Part shown: one piece after another, positions 29,128 to 38,860 of the stretch
Layout: each line of letters opens with the position of its first letter
How positions within the stretch are numbered: position 1 is the first letter of the stretch
Origin: Deltaproteobacteria bacterium
Lineage (GTDB): Bacteria > Myxococcota_A > Polyangia > Polyangiales > Ga0077539
DNA length: 64,000 nucleotides
Assembly (NCBI GenBank): GCA_030694465.1
Contig: JAUXYJ010000054.1
Location: forward strand, 248,001 to 312,000
Direction of reading: 5' to 3'
Translations under genes and position numbers: made by a program
The notes under the pieces: model-generated
What the model was told of the DNA's origin: nothing
What the model saw: only the letters and a program-made list of their open reading frames with translations
The model's database searches: none

Positions 29128-29939
29128 CCCTCTTGGCGCGCTTCTTCGAAGCGTGAGAGCCCAAAGCGGGCCATCGCGTTGAGGGTGGTCGCGCGTCGAA
29201 GCGCGCGCTCGTCCATCCCGAGCGTCGAGGCCAAATGCGCCGCGGTCTTGGCCAAGTACGACGGCTCATTGCGTCGGCCACGATGCGGAATCGGTGCCAA
29301 ATACGGCGCATCGGTCTCGATCAACAGCCGATCGGTTGGGATCACCCGAGCGACGTCTCGAAGGGCCTCGCTGTTCTTAAACGTAACGATCCCGCTGAAC
29401 GAAATATCGAACCCAAGATCAAGCGCCGACCGCGCAAACGACGCGTCCTCAGTAAAGCAGTGAATCACCCCACCGACCTCGCGCGCGCCCTCTTCGCGGA
29501 GGATCGTCAGCGTGTCTTCAGGGGCCGCACGGGTATGAATCACGATGGGCTTTTTCACCTCGCGTGCCAGCCGAACGAACAGCCGAAACGCACGCTGTTG
29601 CTCTTCACGCGGTGAATGATCGTAGTGATAGTCCAAGCCCACTTCGCCCACGCCAACGACTCGCTCGTCGCGCGCCAAAGCGGCCACACGCTCAAACGTC
29701 GCGTCGTCCAAACAGCGCGCATCGTGCGGATGCACACCGACTGTCGCGATCACATCACGATGCTCATGCGCGAGAGCGACCGCGGCGTGCGAGCTCGCTT
29801 CGTCGCGACCCGAACCAATCGTCACAAACCAGCGGATGCCCTCGGCGCGACCGCGCTCAAGGATTTGCTCACGTTCTGGAGCGAAATCCTCGAAATCCAG
29901 GTGGCAGTGCGTGTCAATCATCGGCTCGAGCGCGGTCAT
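29124..29939 (-). CDS. tatD: TatD family deoxyribonuclease
   Basis: Metal-dependent 3'-5' DNase/hydrolase of the amidohydrolase fold, 271 residues. Visible: MIDTHCHLDFEDFAPE (HxH), VGVHPHDAR, GVGEVGLDYHYDHSP (metal Glu), PIVIHTRAAPEDT, VIHCFTEDASFA and LLIETDAPYLAP. The ATG overlaps the metG stop as TAATG, indicating translational coupling with metG, an arrangement found in many bacteria. An internal ATG six codons in is a possible alternative start. Confidence 0.94.
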   Translation of the reverse strand: MTALEPMIDTHCHLDFEDFAPEREQILERGRAEGIRWFVTIGSGRDEASSHAAVALAHEHRDVIATVGVHPHDARCLDDATFERVAALARDERVVGVGEVGLDYHYDHSPREEQQRAFRLFVRLAREVKKPIVIHTRAAPEDTLTILREEGAREVGGVIHCFTEDASFARSALDLGFDISFSGIVTFKNSEALRDVARVIPTDRLLIETDAPYLAPIPHRGRRNEPSYLAKTAAHLASTLGMDERALRRATTLNAMARFGLSRFEEARQEG

Positions 29940-31924
29940 TATTTTACCCTCGTTCCGACGGGCATCGGCTTCTCGAGGGTCACCATGGAGAGCGACTCAC
30001 TGGGTCCGCACGCCAGCAACATCCCGTGAGAGATCAGGCCTTTGCCAAAATCACGCGGGGCCAAGTTCGCAACCACCACGAGCTGCTTTCCAACGAGCTG
30101 CTCGGGTGCGTACGCCATCGCGATGCCCGCAATGATCGTCCTCGGGCCGCTCTCTTCACCGAGATCCACCGTAAGCTTAAGAAGCTTGTCTTTCTTGGGA
30201 ATTTTCTCGGCAGATCTCACTTGTCCCAACCGCAAATCAACCTTCTCGAAGTCCGCAAACGCGATGTTCGCGAGCCCCTCGGTCACAGGTTGTGGGCTGG
30301 CTTCTGTAGGCGCTTCGGTCTTAGACACCGCGACGGTCTCGACGCTCTCCACGACAAACTCTTTGAGCAGCTCCTGCTCGTCTTCGCGTGTGATGTTCCT
30401 AAACAACGGTGCACCAGGGCTCACCGCAGTGCCTGCCAAAAGCTGTCCCCACGCGCCTGGCCACTGGTCTTGATCCACTGCAGGCTGCAACGGCGAGAGG
30501 CCAAGCTGAGCTCGCAGCGCGTCACACTTTGTGGGCAGCGCAGGCCAGAGCAAAACCGAGCAAATTCGCAGCGATTCGAACACATGATAGATCACCGTCC
30601 CGAGCTCTGAGAGGCGCGCGGGGTCCTTCGCGATCGTCCACGGAGCGCGAGCATCGAAGTAACCGTTGGTCTCAATGGCCACCTGGATCGCACACTCAAG
30701 CGCCCGGTGCGGCTCAAACGAATCCCACGCGCGCCCCGCGTCCGCCGCGAGCGTTTCGCACTTCGCACGCAGCGCACGCTCGCGCTCGCCAACGTGCGCT
30801 TCGTCGACAGCCGGCACACGCTCATCGAGATATTTCGTCGCGAAGGGCATCGCACGATGCAGCAAATTGCCCACCGTGGCCGCTAACTCCGACCGCGTCC
30901 GCGCGATGAGCTTGCGATGCGAAAAATCTCCGTCCTGTCCCAACGCGATCTCGCGCAAAAGAAAGTACCGGACCTCGTCCGCGCCGAAGCGCTCCGCGAG
31001 CCTCAGGGGCTCTACGGTATTGCGCAGTGATTTCCCCATTTTTTGACCGTTGATCGTCAAGAAACCGTGGGCAAACACCGATCGCGGAAGCTGCTCGTCG
31101 GCAAAGCCCGCGCTCATCAAGAAAGCCGGCCAGTAGATCGTGTGAAACCGAAGGATGTCTTTGCCCACGAGCTGCAAATCCGGAGGCCAAAAGCCCTCGT
31201 TCTCGGTCCCCTCTACTGCGCTGAGATAGTTCGTCAGCGCATCAAACCAGACATACATCACGTGCGCAGGATCGCCAGGGACAGGAACCCCCCACGCAAA
31301 CGACGTGCGCGACACCGACAAATCCCTGAGCCCTTCGCGCACAAACGAGAGCACCTCGTTTCGCCGTCCCTCAGGCAAGACAAACTCGGGTCGCGCCGCG
31401 TAGAGCGCGAGCAATCGGTCTTGATACTTGGACAACCGAAAGAAGTACGTGGGCTCTTTCATCCACTCGACTTCGCGCTTGTGCGTGGGGCACACCTTCG
31501 CGTCGACGAGGTCTTTCTCAAGGTAAAACTGCTCACACGCCACGCAGTACCAGCCCTCATGGTCGCCCTTGTAGATGTCCCCGGCGTCCACACAGCGAGT
31601 CCACAAGCGCTGCACCGCGGCGATATGCCGAGCATCCGTCGTACGAATAAAATCATCGGGCTCGCAGTGCAGCTTGGGCCAAGCCTCTCGAAACTTCGCG
31701 CTGACCTCGTCGACGAACGCCTTCGGGGTCATCCCACGCTCCGTCGCGCTCCGGTCAATCTTCAGCCCGTGCTCGTCCGTACCGGTCAAAAAACGAGTCA
31801 TGCGACCGCGCAGTCCACGCTGCCTCGCGAACGCATCCGCGGCGATCGTCGTGTACGCAGTACCGAGGTGTGGCACATCGTTTACGTAGTAAATCGGCGT
31901 CGTAACGTAGAACTTCTCACTCAT
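29939..31924 (-). CDS. metG: methionyl-tRNA synthetase with C-terminal tRNA-binding (EMAP-like) domain
   Basis: Charges tRNA-Met, 661 residues. The Rossmann core has TPIYYVNDVPHLGTAYTT (HIGH as HLGT). A zinc knuckle follows with CVACEQFYLEKDL and CPTHKREVEW. The KMSKS loop is KMGKS. The helical anticodon domain is at about 390-530. After a ~25-residue linker, the C-terminal OB domain (FEKVDLRLGQVRSAEKI) is the Trbp111-like module used for dimerisation and tRNA binding. ATG 31924 is exactly at the catalytic start (MSEKFYVTTPIYY); the 43 in-frame codons upstream look non-coding. Followed by tatD. Confidence 0.96.
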   Translation of the reverse strand: MSEKFYVTTPIYYVNDVPHLGTAYTTIAADAFARQRGLRGRMTRFLTGTDEHGLKIDRSATERGMTPKAFVDEVSAKFREAWPKLHCEPDDFIRTTDARHIAAVQRLWTRCVDAGDIYKGDHEGWYCVACEQFYLEKDLVDAKVCPTHKREVEWMKEPTYFFRLSKYQDRLLALYAARPEFVLPEGRRNEVLSFVREGLRDLSVSRTSFAWGVPVPGDPAHVMYVWFDALTNYLSAVEGTENEGFWPPDLQLVGKDILRFHTIYWPAFLMSAGFADEQLPRSVFAHGFLTINGQKMGKSLRNTVEPLRLAERFGADEVRYFLLREIALGQDGDFSHRKLIARTRSELAATVGNLLHRAMPFATKYLDERVPAVDEAHVGERERALRAKCETLAADAGRAWDSFEPHRALECAIQVAIETNGYFDARAPWTIAKDPARLSELGTVIYHVFESLRICSVLLWPALPTKCDALRAQLGLSPLQPAVDQDQWPGAWGQLLAGTAVSPGAPLFRNITREDEQELLKEFVVESVETVAVSKTEAPTEASPQPVTEGLANIAFADFEKVDLRLGQVRSAEKIPKKDKLLKLTVDLGEESGPRTIIAGIAMAYAPEQLVGKQLVVVANLAPRDFGKGLISHGMLLACGPSESLSMVTLEKPMPVGTRVK

Positions 31925-32112
31925 CGCGGCATTGCACCTTTCGCCAACTCTAAGACCACCGGCGCGGCAGACACCCGCCGCAAGACCACTCGGGTCAGTC
32001 CTCACAGTCTTCACGCGTCGCGCGCGTTTGATCTGCAAAAAACCGATGTTCATCTAGCGACGTGCGCCGTTGGCCGCAACCTTCGAATGCGCCAATCAGC
32101 GCAAAGTGCGAC

Positions 32113-33141
32113 CTAGCTCCGCGCATCCCGCAGGCGAACTAGCAGCTCTTCGAGCGCCGACTGCGCTTTGAGATTGGTGTAGTCCACCGTCGCCCGCGTG
32201 GATCTCACAATCTGCGCCCGCACCGCGTTGGTGGTCGCTCGCCGAGCGTCTGTCGCATGCGCGATCGCTTCGTCTCGAAAGTACTTCTCAAGCAGCGTCA
32301 GTACGGCCTCAAGCTCGTCGTCTTGGTCTTGCGAGAACTTCGCAAATGACTCAGCAATATCCACGATGCCCCCTGGTCTGCCACCGCGCAGCGCTGACAG
32401 AAAACGCTCTCGCCAGGCCTGGCGCGACGCGAGCACATCTGGCTTGGCCAACGCCACAGCGTTCGAGACGCTGCCCTCACTTAACGCAACGATCTCCGAT
32501 CGAAGCGCGGCCTCTACCCCACGCGCTTCGAGGACACTCGAGAGGTCATCGTCGGACAGAGGCGCAAACCGCACGCGCTGACAACGCGAACGCACGGTGA
32601 TCAACAGCTCGCTCGGTCGATGGGTGAGCAGCACAAAGTACGTCGCAACGGGCGGCTCTTCGAGAGTCTTGAGCAGCGAATTCGCTGCATTCGCATTCAT
32701 TTCATGCGCATCTCGGATAAGCACCCAACGCGACTGACCCTGCGGAAAATAGACAAGCCTCTCGCTCTGGAGTTCGCGCACCTTCTCAATGGTGATCTGC
32801 GACTTTGCGTCCGACTCGGACTGCATAGACTGCGAGCGAATATCCACGTCCTTCGCGAGGATCAAGAGGTCCGGATGCTGGGCATCACGTACCCACCGAC
32901 ACGACAAGCACTCACCACAAGCGTCCACTCCTTGCGCCGCAGAAGCGCACATCGCACGTTGCGCGAGCGCCAGCGCCAGACGCTCTTTGCCGATCCCCTC
33001 AGCGCCCTCAAACAGCAACGACGTCGCCAACCGATTGCTCTGCAGCGCGTGGCTCAAGAACTCCTTGGGTCCCTCGTGGCCCCGCACAGACGCAAAACCT
33101 CTTAACGCAACATGTTCGTACGATGGACGCGGCGCACTCAT
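32113..33141 (-). CDS. holB: DNA polymerase III delta' subunit
   Basis: Clamp-loader subunit of the replicative polymerase, cytoplasmic, about 342 residues from ATG 33141. The start matches family form (FASVRGHEGPKEFLSHAL), followed by a Walker-A-like GAEGIGKE that lacks the usual Ser/Thr, as in non-ATPase delta' chains. The zinc module (CGECLSCRWV) and SRCQRVRF (SRC motif) follow, with ANSLLKTLEEPP very typical. The frame extends 31 codons further upstream but without conserved sequence. Divergent from the GDPD gene, with a 76-base gap. Confidence 0.9.
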   Translation of the reverse strand: MSAPRPSYEHVALRGFASVRGHEGPKEFLSHALQSNRLATSLLFEGAEGIGKERLALALAQRAMCASAAQGVDACGECLSCRWVRDAQHPDLLILAKDVDIRSQSMQSESDAKSQITIEKVRELQSERLVYFPQGQSRWVLIRDAHEMNANAANSLLKTLEEPPVATYFVLLTHRPSELLITVRSRCQRVRFAPLSDDDLSSVLEARGVEAALRSEIVALSEGSVSNAVALAKPDVLASRQAWRERFLSALRGGRPGGIVDIAESFAKFSQDQDDELEAVLTLLEKYFRDEAIAHATDARRATTNAVRAQIVRSTRATVDYTNLKAQSALEELLVRLRDARS

Positions 33142-33217
33142 CAATTCTCTGCTCACGAGGTACACTGCGCGCTGTCCGAGTGGCAAACTCTGTCCCAGTC
33201 TACGAGCATTTTCTCTC

Positions 33218-33931
33218 ATGAAAACACCCCTCATTCTTGGGCATCGGGGCGCGCCTCACGCCGCAATCGAGAACACCCGCGCGAGCTTTCTCGCTGCGCT
33301 CGCACAGGGCGCTGACGGCGTCGAGCTCGATGTCCGGCTCGCGTCCTGTGGCACCCCGATCGTGTGCCACGACGACACCCTCCAGCGCTGGACCGGTCGA
33401 GCCACCCGCGTCGCCAAGACCAGCGCGTGGGCCCTCAGCCGCGAAGATCTTGGGGACCAGAGCTCTATCATCACGCTCTCCACAGCGCTTGAGCTCCTCG
33501 CGCATCACTTTGTAAACATTGAGATTAAGACGGACGACGGCGACCCCGCTGCGCTCGCACATGCGGTCTCGCGCTGCATGTCCAATCACCATCACGTGCG
33601 CCAACGCGTCATCGTCTCGTCGTTTGACCCACGCACGTTGAATGCCCTCAAGCGGATCGCGCCGAGCATCGCGCGCGGTCTGTTGATCGAGCCAACGCCC
33701 ACAGCACCCAACCTCTCGTCGTCCATGCTCCGCGCTGTGCAGCCACAGGCGATTCATCCCCACTGGAGCGCAGGACCTGAGCGAATCCGTCAGCTAAAAT
33801 CCAGCGGATTCGACGTTCATGTCTGGACCGTGGATGATCCCACACTGGGTGACGTGCTCGCGTCCAGTGGCGCTACCTCACTGATCACCAACGTCCCCGC
33901 CGCGATGATCGCGCATAGGCAAAGCGCCTAA
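33218..33931 (+). CDS. glycerophosphodiester phosphodiesterase
   Basis: Hydrolyses glycerophosphodiesters to sn-glycerol 3-phosphate and an alcohol. 237 residues in a TIM-barrel GDPD domain. Catalytic features visible: LGHRGAPHAAIENTRASF (first His and Glu), GVELDVRLAS (metal Glu/Asp), VCHDDTLQRWTG (second His), NIEIKTDD, and VHVWTVDDP near the end. No signal peptide, so cytoplasmic, UgpQ-like. ATG 33218 begins directly at the domain; an upstream open frame is not conserved. Confidence 0.92.
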   Translation: MKTPLILGHRGAPHAAIENTRASFLAALAQGADGVELDVRLASCGTPIVCHDDTLQRWTGRATRVAKTSAWALSREDLGDQSSIITLSTALELLAHHFVNIEIKTDDGDPAALAHAVSRCMSNHHHVRQRVIVSSFDPRTLNALKRIAPSIARGLLIEPTPTAPNLSSSMLRAVQPQAIHPHWSAGPERIRQLKSSGFDVHVWTVDDPTLGDVLASSGATSLITNVPAAMIAHRQSA

Positions 33932-33941
33932 GCGTCTCGCG

Positions 33942-35249
33942 CTACCACCACCGCCCAAAGAACTCATCGCAGTCAAACGACACCACACGTGTCGAAGCCA
34001 ACCGAGGAATCGCCTTCTCGATCTTCGCAAGCTGCTCGCTCGCCGTAGCGGTTATGCAAATCAGCATGTCCTCGGGGTTGAGTCGCTTTTGCAGCGCTTG
34101 GTTGGCCGCTTCAAGATCAACCTCCTCAATCTTGCGGACGAAATTCTTGTGATAACCCTTGGGCATATCGCCAGTTACTTCGTCCAGGCGCGACGAAAGC
34201 CGCTTGCTCGCGGTGTCTTCGTCAAACACCGAACTGCGCGCCAAATACCGCTGCACAAACGAGAGTTCTCGTTCACTCACGCCCGACTCGACGAGCTTCT
34301 CGACGAGCTTGAGCTGCAGCTTGATGCAAGCCGCCGCGTCATCCGCCTTCGGAAACGTCCACATCGAAAAGAGCTCACGAACACGCTCTCGACCCAGTCG
34401 ACTCGACGCACCGTAACTCCATCCCCGCTTTGAGCGAATCTCACGCGTCAGTCGCGACGTAAACGTCCCCCCAAACACCGTGTTGGCGGCGTAGAGCGCG
34501 TGGTGATCTTTGTCCCTCGGATGCGTCCCAAGCGTCCCGATCATGATCTGCGACTGTGTGCGCGCGGGTTTGTCCACCACGATCAAGTGCCGTCCACGGA
34601 TGCGAGAAGGCTCGTCAGGGAGCGCCGGAGCCTCGCGCTTGGGCCGATAGCTTGCAGCGAAGTACTTGCCCCACAGCGCCTGCAGGCGCGCCTCAGTGAC
34701 ATCCCCTGACGCGCCCACAATCAGCCCCTGAGTGCCCCAGGCATGCTTCCAAGCGGTCTGCACATCGCGCATCGAGAGCTTCTCGAGAGACGTGAGGGTC
34801 CCAGACGACGGGCGCCCCAACGGGTGGCCCGCAAAAATGTGCCTACGAAAAAAGCGCCCACACAGCGTGCGATCGTCGTTTCGTGAGTCAATTTGCTCGG
34901 CAATCATCTCGCGTCGCACACGCGCGACTTCTTCTTCGGCAAAGGTCGGACGAAGGACCATCTGAGCGACCAACGCGACGATCGCCTCAAGATTGCGAGT
35001 CAACGTCGTGATGTGAAGCGAACACTGAAGCGCATCGAGACCCGTCGCGAATTCGGCGCCCAATCGGTCGATTTCATCGTCGATTTGCACCGAAGTGCGC
35101 CCCTCGCAGCCGCGCCGCAGCGAGCGAAGCGCGAGCGCAAGCGCGCCCTCGCGCCCCAAAGCGTCCGACATCGAGCCCACCGGAAGCGCCAATACGATCT
35201 CGACCAATGGCACTGTCGTCGAGGTCTCGACCACAAACGTGGGCGTCAT
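33942..35249 (-). CDS. M16 family peptidase-like protein, non-catalytic partner
   Basis: 435 residues with the M16 two-lobe fold. The HxxEH zinc motif is absent: the equivalent region reads LGREGALALALRSLRRG. The second lobe keeps the substrate-binding signature SRLTREIRSKRGWSYG (R/Y pair). It therefore looks like the partner chain of a heterodimeric M16 peptidase. Its ATG overlaps the stop of the catalytic chain gene by 4 bases (ATGA), which supports equimolar synthesis. No signal peptide was seen. Confidence 0.9.
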   Translation of the reverse strand: MTPTFVVETSTTVPLVEIVLALPVGSMSDALGREGALALALRSLRRGCEGRTSVQIDDEIDRLGAEFATGLDALQCSLHITTLTRNLEAIVALVAQMVLRPTFAEEEVARVRREMIAEQIDSRNDDRTLCGRFFRRHIFAGHPLGRPSSGTLTSLEKLSMRDVQTAWKHAWGTQGLIVGASGDVTEARLQALWGKYFAASYRPKREAPALPDEPSRIRGRHLIVVDKPARTQSQIMIGTLGTHPRDKDHHALYAANTVFGGTFTSRLTREIRSKRGWSYGASSRLGRERVRELFSMWTFPKADDAAACIKLQLKLVEKLVESGVSERELSFVQRYLARSSVFDEDTASKRLSSRLDEVTGDMPKGYHKNFVRKIEEVDLEAANQALQKRLNPEDMLICITATASEQLAKIEKAIPRLASTRVVSFDCDEFFGRWW

Positions 35250-36649
35250 GACGTGACCTCTTCGCCGCTCACTTCAGGCTCAGGTTCAACCAAGACAACC
35301 GTCCGCCGCTGACGACGCAAATACTTCTTTGCCACCACGTCGAGTTGTTGAACATCGACGCCGCGAAGCGCCTCCAGCCGAGTCAGACTCCCAGCGGGAT
35401 CGTTAAGAACCGTCTGATAAAAACCAATCTGTTCTGCGCGACCTCCCACCGTCTCGAGCCCCTGCAAGAACCCAAGCTCAAGTCTCGCCGCCGCGCGCTC
35501 AAGCTCCACGATCGTGATGGGCTCGGCCAACAGCCGATCGACCTCGCGATCCACTGCGGCCAACAGCTCTCGCGCGCTGACCCCGTCGCGCGCCGTAAGC
35601 TGCAACTCGAACAAACCCTCGTCCCGAAACTGCCCGACACTCGCGCCGACGTCCGTCGCAACTTCTCCCTCGGTGACCAACGCGCGAAAGAACCGTGACG
35701 ATCGTCCCGCCGTCATCGCCTCACAGAGAAGACTCAGCGCGACGTGATCAGGGTGGCTCATGGGCGGAGATTTCCAGCCAATCGCCAACCGCGCGGTGGG
35801 GGTCGGCTTGTGGAGAATCTCTTCGCGCTCTTCGAGCTGTTCGGGCTCCAAAGGAGTGACTTCGACAGGCAATTTTGCTGACGAAACATCACCGTAGTTC
35901 TTCTGAATGAGCCGCATAACCTCGGGAACATGAATGTGTCCGACGATCACGATGCTGGCGTTGTTCGGCGCATAGTACTTCTCATAAAAAGTACGGCAGT
36001 CCTTGGTCGTGAACCCCTCGATGTCCTCCATCCAACCGATGGTGGGATGGTGATAGGTGTGCGCGACAAACGCGGTCTTGTAGAGCACTTCGGACACCGT
36101 GCCATCCACGTCGTCCTCCACCCGATACCTGCGCTCGTTGGCGACGACCTCTTTCTCGCTCTCCAGCTGCGGCTCACGCAAAACGAGGTTCTTGATCCGC
36201 TCCGCTTCGAGCTCGATGACGAGCCCCAGAGCGTCCGCCGGGACGTCCTCGTGATAAAATGTCCAGTCTGTCCAAGTCGCTGCGTTCGTACTCGCGCCGA
36301 CAGCTTCGAGCTTGCGATCGAATGTGCCCGCCGGAAGGTTCTTCGTCTCGTTGAACATTAGGTGCTCAAACAGGTGCGCGAGACCCGTCTTGCCCTTGCG
36401 CTCGTGCCTTGATCCGACTGCAAACCAGCAGTGAAATGACACCACGGGTGCGTCCATCGCCGCGACCAAGAACACGCGCAGCCCGTTGCCTAGTTCATAG
36501 CGCTCGATGCTCTCCGCTCCAAACGCAACGGGCGAAAGCCGCCGTACACGGCTACGTCGCGTGGCATTGCGATTGAGCTTCTCGATCCAAGCGTCGTCCA
36601 CTGCGCCCGTCTTTTTACTCACCCCAACGCTCTGTCGTTCTTGTGTCAT
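35246..36649 (-). CDS. M16 family zinc metallopeptidase, catalytic chain
   Basis: About 467 residues from ATG 36649. The inverted zinc motif HLFEHLMF (HxxEH) is at the start of the first lobe, with the more distant Glu in SEKEVVANERRYRVED. FRTFYEKYYAPNNASIVIVGH-type M16 sequence follows in shorter form (TFYEKYYAPNNASIVIVG). It resembles PqqL/pitrilysin-type peptidases that cut unfolded peptides. No export signal is evident, so the location is uncertain. Upstream ATG/GTG starts at 36718 or 36679 would add a basic, unconserved tail. Confidence 0.92.
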   Translation of the reverse strand: MTQERQSVGVSKKTGAVDDAWIEKLNRNATRRSRVRRLSPVAFGAESIERYELGNGLRVFLVAAMDAPVVSFHCWFAVGSRHERKGKTGLAHLFEHLMFNETKNLPAGTFDRKLEAVGASTNAATWTDWTFYHEDVPADALGLVIELEAERIKNLVLREPQLESEKEVVANERRYRVEDDVDGTVSEVLYKTAFVAHTYHHPTIGWMEDIEGFTTKDCRTFYEKYYAPNNASIVIVGHIHVPEVMRLIQKNYGDVSSAKLPVEVTPLEPEQLEEREEILHKPTPTARLAIGWKSPPMSHPDHVALSLLCEAMTAGRSSRFFRALVTEGEVATDVGASVGQFRDEGLFELQLTARDGVSARELLAAVDREVDRLLAEPITIVELERAAARLELGFLQGLETVGGRAEQIGFYQTVLNDPAGSLTRLEALRGVDVQQLDVVAKKYLRRQRRTVVLVEPEPEVSGEEVTS

Positions 36650-36733
36650 GCGAAGCAAAGACCTCTCCGGTTCAACCATCGATTTGCGTGCACGATCGTC
36701 ACCGCGACGCACATTCATTTCGTCCCAATAGAC

Positions 36734-37861
36734 TTACGCAGGCGCGCTACCGAGAGACCTCGGCGCGAGCCAGTCACCCACGCGCTGCCACACCTGCTCG
36801 GGCGCCGAGGAGCCCGCAATCACTCCGACATGACCGCCAGACACCTCAACGAAGGTCTTGTCTTGGGAGCTCACAGAGGCAAGCACCGCGCGTGTCGAAG
36901 CCAACGTCGCGATGTTGTCGTTTCGCCCAGCGATCGCCAACAACGGAGCCTGGATCACCGCGAGATCGATGCGGTTTCCGCCAAGCTCAAGCTCACGACG
37001 TAGGATCTTGTTCTTGCCAACGACGTCCTTCACCATCTGCTTGAAGGCATCACGTGGGTACGGGAGCATGTCGTTGACCCAAGTATTCACCGCGTCAAAG
37101 CCTCGAACGTATTCATCGTCGTAGAGATTGCGGGCCAGATCGATCCATTTGGTAATGGACTTCGACCCACTCAAAACTTTGAATCCCAGCTCGGCGCCAA
37201 CGGACGGAACGTTGCCAAGCACGTCCATCAACTGATCGATGAATCCCTGGCCAAACTTCGCTGCGGCCGAGATAATCCCCGTCTTTTCAAAATTGATGGG
37301 CGCGCCAATGGTGACAAGGTTCGCGGTCTTCGAGCCAGCGCCATCCCGCGGCAGCGTCGCCGCGGTGTAGAGCATCGAGAAAATTCCGCCCATGCAGTAG
37401 CCCACGAGCGACACTTGCTTCGCTCCCGAATGGCGCAGCACGGCGTCGATCGCAGCTGGCAAAAAAGTGTAGACGTAGTGCTCGAGCAAGAGTGACGCGT
37501 CATGGGCATCGGGCACCCCAAAATCCAACACGTACGTCGCAAACCCAGCGTCTCGAAGATGCCTCGCAAACGAGTGGTCCGGGCGCAAATCGTAGACGTA
37601 CGGTCGGACCATAAGCGGCGGTACCAAAAGAACCGGAATCGCAAATGTCTGCTCGTGGTCTTCGACGTGATCATCGCCCAGCGCATCAGACTCAAGCCGC
37701 CTCGGAAGGACGTGCGAGACGGTCAGCTTCCACTGCTTGAAAATCACGGATTTCGGAGCATTGCCCATCCGTGTACGCGTGCCCCCCTCGGCAAGAAGAC
37801 TGACTCCATCCGCCAAACGGACCAGCCGGCGCGCGATCGCGTTGTCACGATTAGTTGCCAC
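36734..37861 (-). CDS. phaC: class III-like polyhydroxyalkanoate synthase (PhaC-type alpha/beta hydrolase)
   Basis: Up to 375 residues. The lipase-box variant GYCMGG carries a Cys nucleophile, the hallmark of PHA synthases. LLVPPLMVRPYVYDLRP is a typical PhaC oxyanion/entry stretch, and GGHVGVIAG carries the catalytic His. Length fits class III PhaC, which needs a PhaE partner; none is nearby. It could also be a PhaC-like acyltransferase. The frame starts with GTG 37861; a later ATG at 37768 would still keep the fold. Note the PhaR-type regulator at 24388-24822. Confidence 0.85.
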   Translation of the reverse strand: MATNRDNAIARRLVRLADGVSLLAEGGTRTRMGNAPKSVIFKQWKLTVSHVLPRRLESDALGDDHVEDHEQTFAIPVLLVPPLMVRPYVYDLRPDHSFARHLRDAGFATYVLDFGVPDAHDASLLLEHYVYTFLPAAIDAVLRHSGAKQVSLVGYCMGGIFSMLYTAATLPRDGAGSKTANLVTIGAPINFEKTGIISAAAKFGQGFIDQLMDVLGNVPSVGAELGFKVLSGSKSITKWIDLARNLYDDEYVRGFDAVNTWVNDMLPYPRDAFKQMVKDVVGKNKILRRELELGGNRIDLAVIQAPLLAIAGRNDNIATLASTRAVLASVSSQDKTFVEVSGGHVGVIAGSSAPEQVWQRVGDWLAPRSLGSAPA

Positions 37862-37974
37862 GATGCGACAGCTCTACGCCCTTTGATTCCACTTTGCGAC
37901 AGGCGTCTACGCCCCTCAAGGCTCGTCGCGATCACAAGCACCACAAGCCCCAAAACGGAGCGCGTAGGAGCGCT

Positions 37975-38787
37975 TCAGAAAGTGCCGCCCAAGACGACGC
38001 CGTTGGGCATAATCCCAAACCGAAGACTCGACGCTACCTGGGCTGCAGCGGTGCTCTGCGTGTTGGCGGCGCGAGATCGTCCGGTGATCCCCAACGCAAC
38101 CGCGGTGGCCTCAAGCCCCAGCCCAGCGATGAGGCCAATCACACCGACAATTCGAAAGGTCTCACCACGCGATTTGAGCTCCATTCGAAGTGGAAGACTC
38201 GAATTTTGGTCGCTGTTGTAAGCGGCCGCGTCACCGAGCGCGTGGCCATAAAAGATCCCTCCCAGACCCAACACAACGCCGCCACCAACGCCGAGCGCGA
38301 GGGGTAGGATGCTGGGGCGCTCGATAACTTGCGCCTCAGGGCAGGGGAGGGCTGGCTCGACCGACGGGCAGGTTGGACACGTTGGACATGTGGTGGATGC
38401 AATAATCGGTGGCGAAAGATTATTCTCGCCGGCTTCACGAGCAAGCGTTCGAGCTTGCTCAACGAGCTGCTCGCTGGGCGCGGGATCGCTAAACGCAAGC
38501 AATTCCCTGAGCACCGGCAGCGCCCCCTCGGGATCCCCACCGCGAACCCGCGCAAACGCGATTTCGTACATGGTCTGCGGGTGTGGCCGGAGCCGCAAGG
38601 ATCGCTCAAACGCGAGCACCGCATCGCCCCAGTGCCGTCCATCTCGCGCACGAATTCCGCTCACGAAATGCGTGCGCGCTTCCTGTGTACGCGCTTCATC
38701 CGAGGGTTGCGCAAACGCACTGGTGGCAACGAAAAATGACGCAAGGGCGAGAGAACTGGCAACGAGATAACTTCGCACGGTCGCCAT
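37975..38787 (-). CDS. exported TPR protein with Cys-rich linker and membrane helices
   Basis: 270 residues from ATG 38787 (an upstream TTG adds 3 residues). A signal peptide (LVASSLALASFFVATSAFAQ) is followed by about two TPR units (HWGDAVLAFERSLRLRPHPQ, ARVRGGDPEGALPVLREL). A linker follows with the repeated motif CPTCPTCP, encoded by a short tandem DNA repeat, and further Cys. Two Gly-rich hydrophobic segments lie near the C-terminus (LPLALGVGGGVVLGLGGIFY, IVGVIGLIAGLGLEATAVAL). This architecture is frequent in myxobacteria. Function not known. Confidence 0.7.
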   Translation of the reverse strand: MATVRSYLVASSLALASFFVATSAFAQPSDEARTQEARTHFVSGIRARDGRHWGDAVLAFERSLRLRPHPQTMYEIAFARVRGGDPEGALPVLRELLAFSDPAPSEQLVEQARTLAREAGENNLSPPIIASTTCPTCPTCPSVEPALPCPEAQVIERPSILPLALGVGGGVVLGLGGIFYGHALGDAAAYNSDQNSSLPLRMELKSRGETFRIVGVIGLIAGLGLEATAVALGITGRSRAANTQSTAAAQVASSLRFGIMPNGVVLGGTF

Positions 38788-38860
38788 CGTCCCCAATTCA
38801 CACCCCGTCGGTCAAGCCTCAAGCAGACGAAGCTGCCCACTCCGGCAACTTCGCGATACT

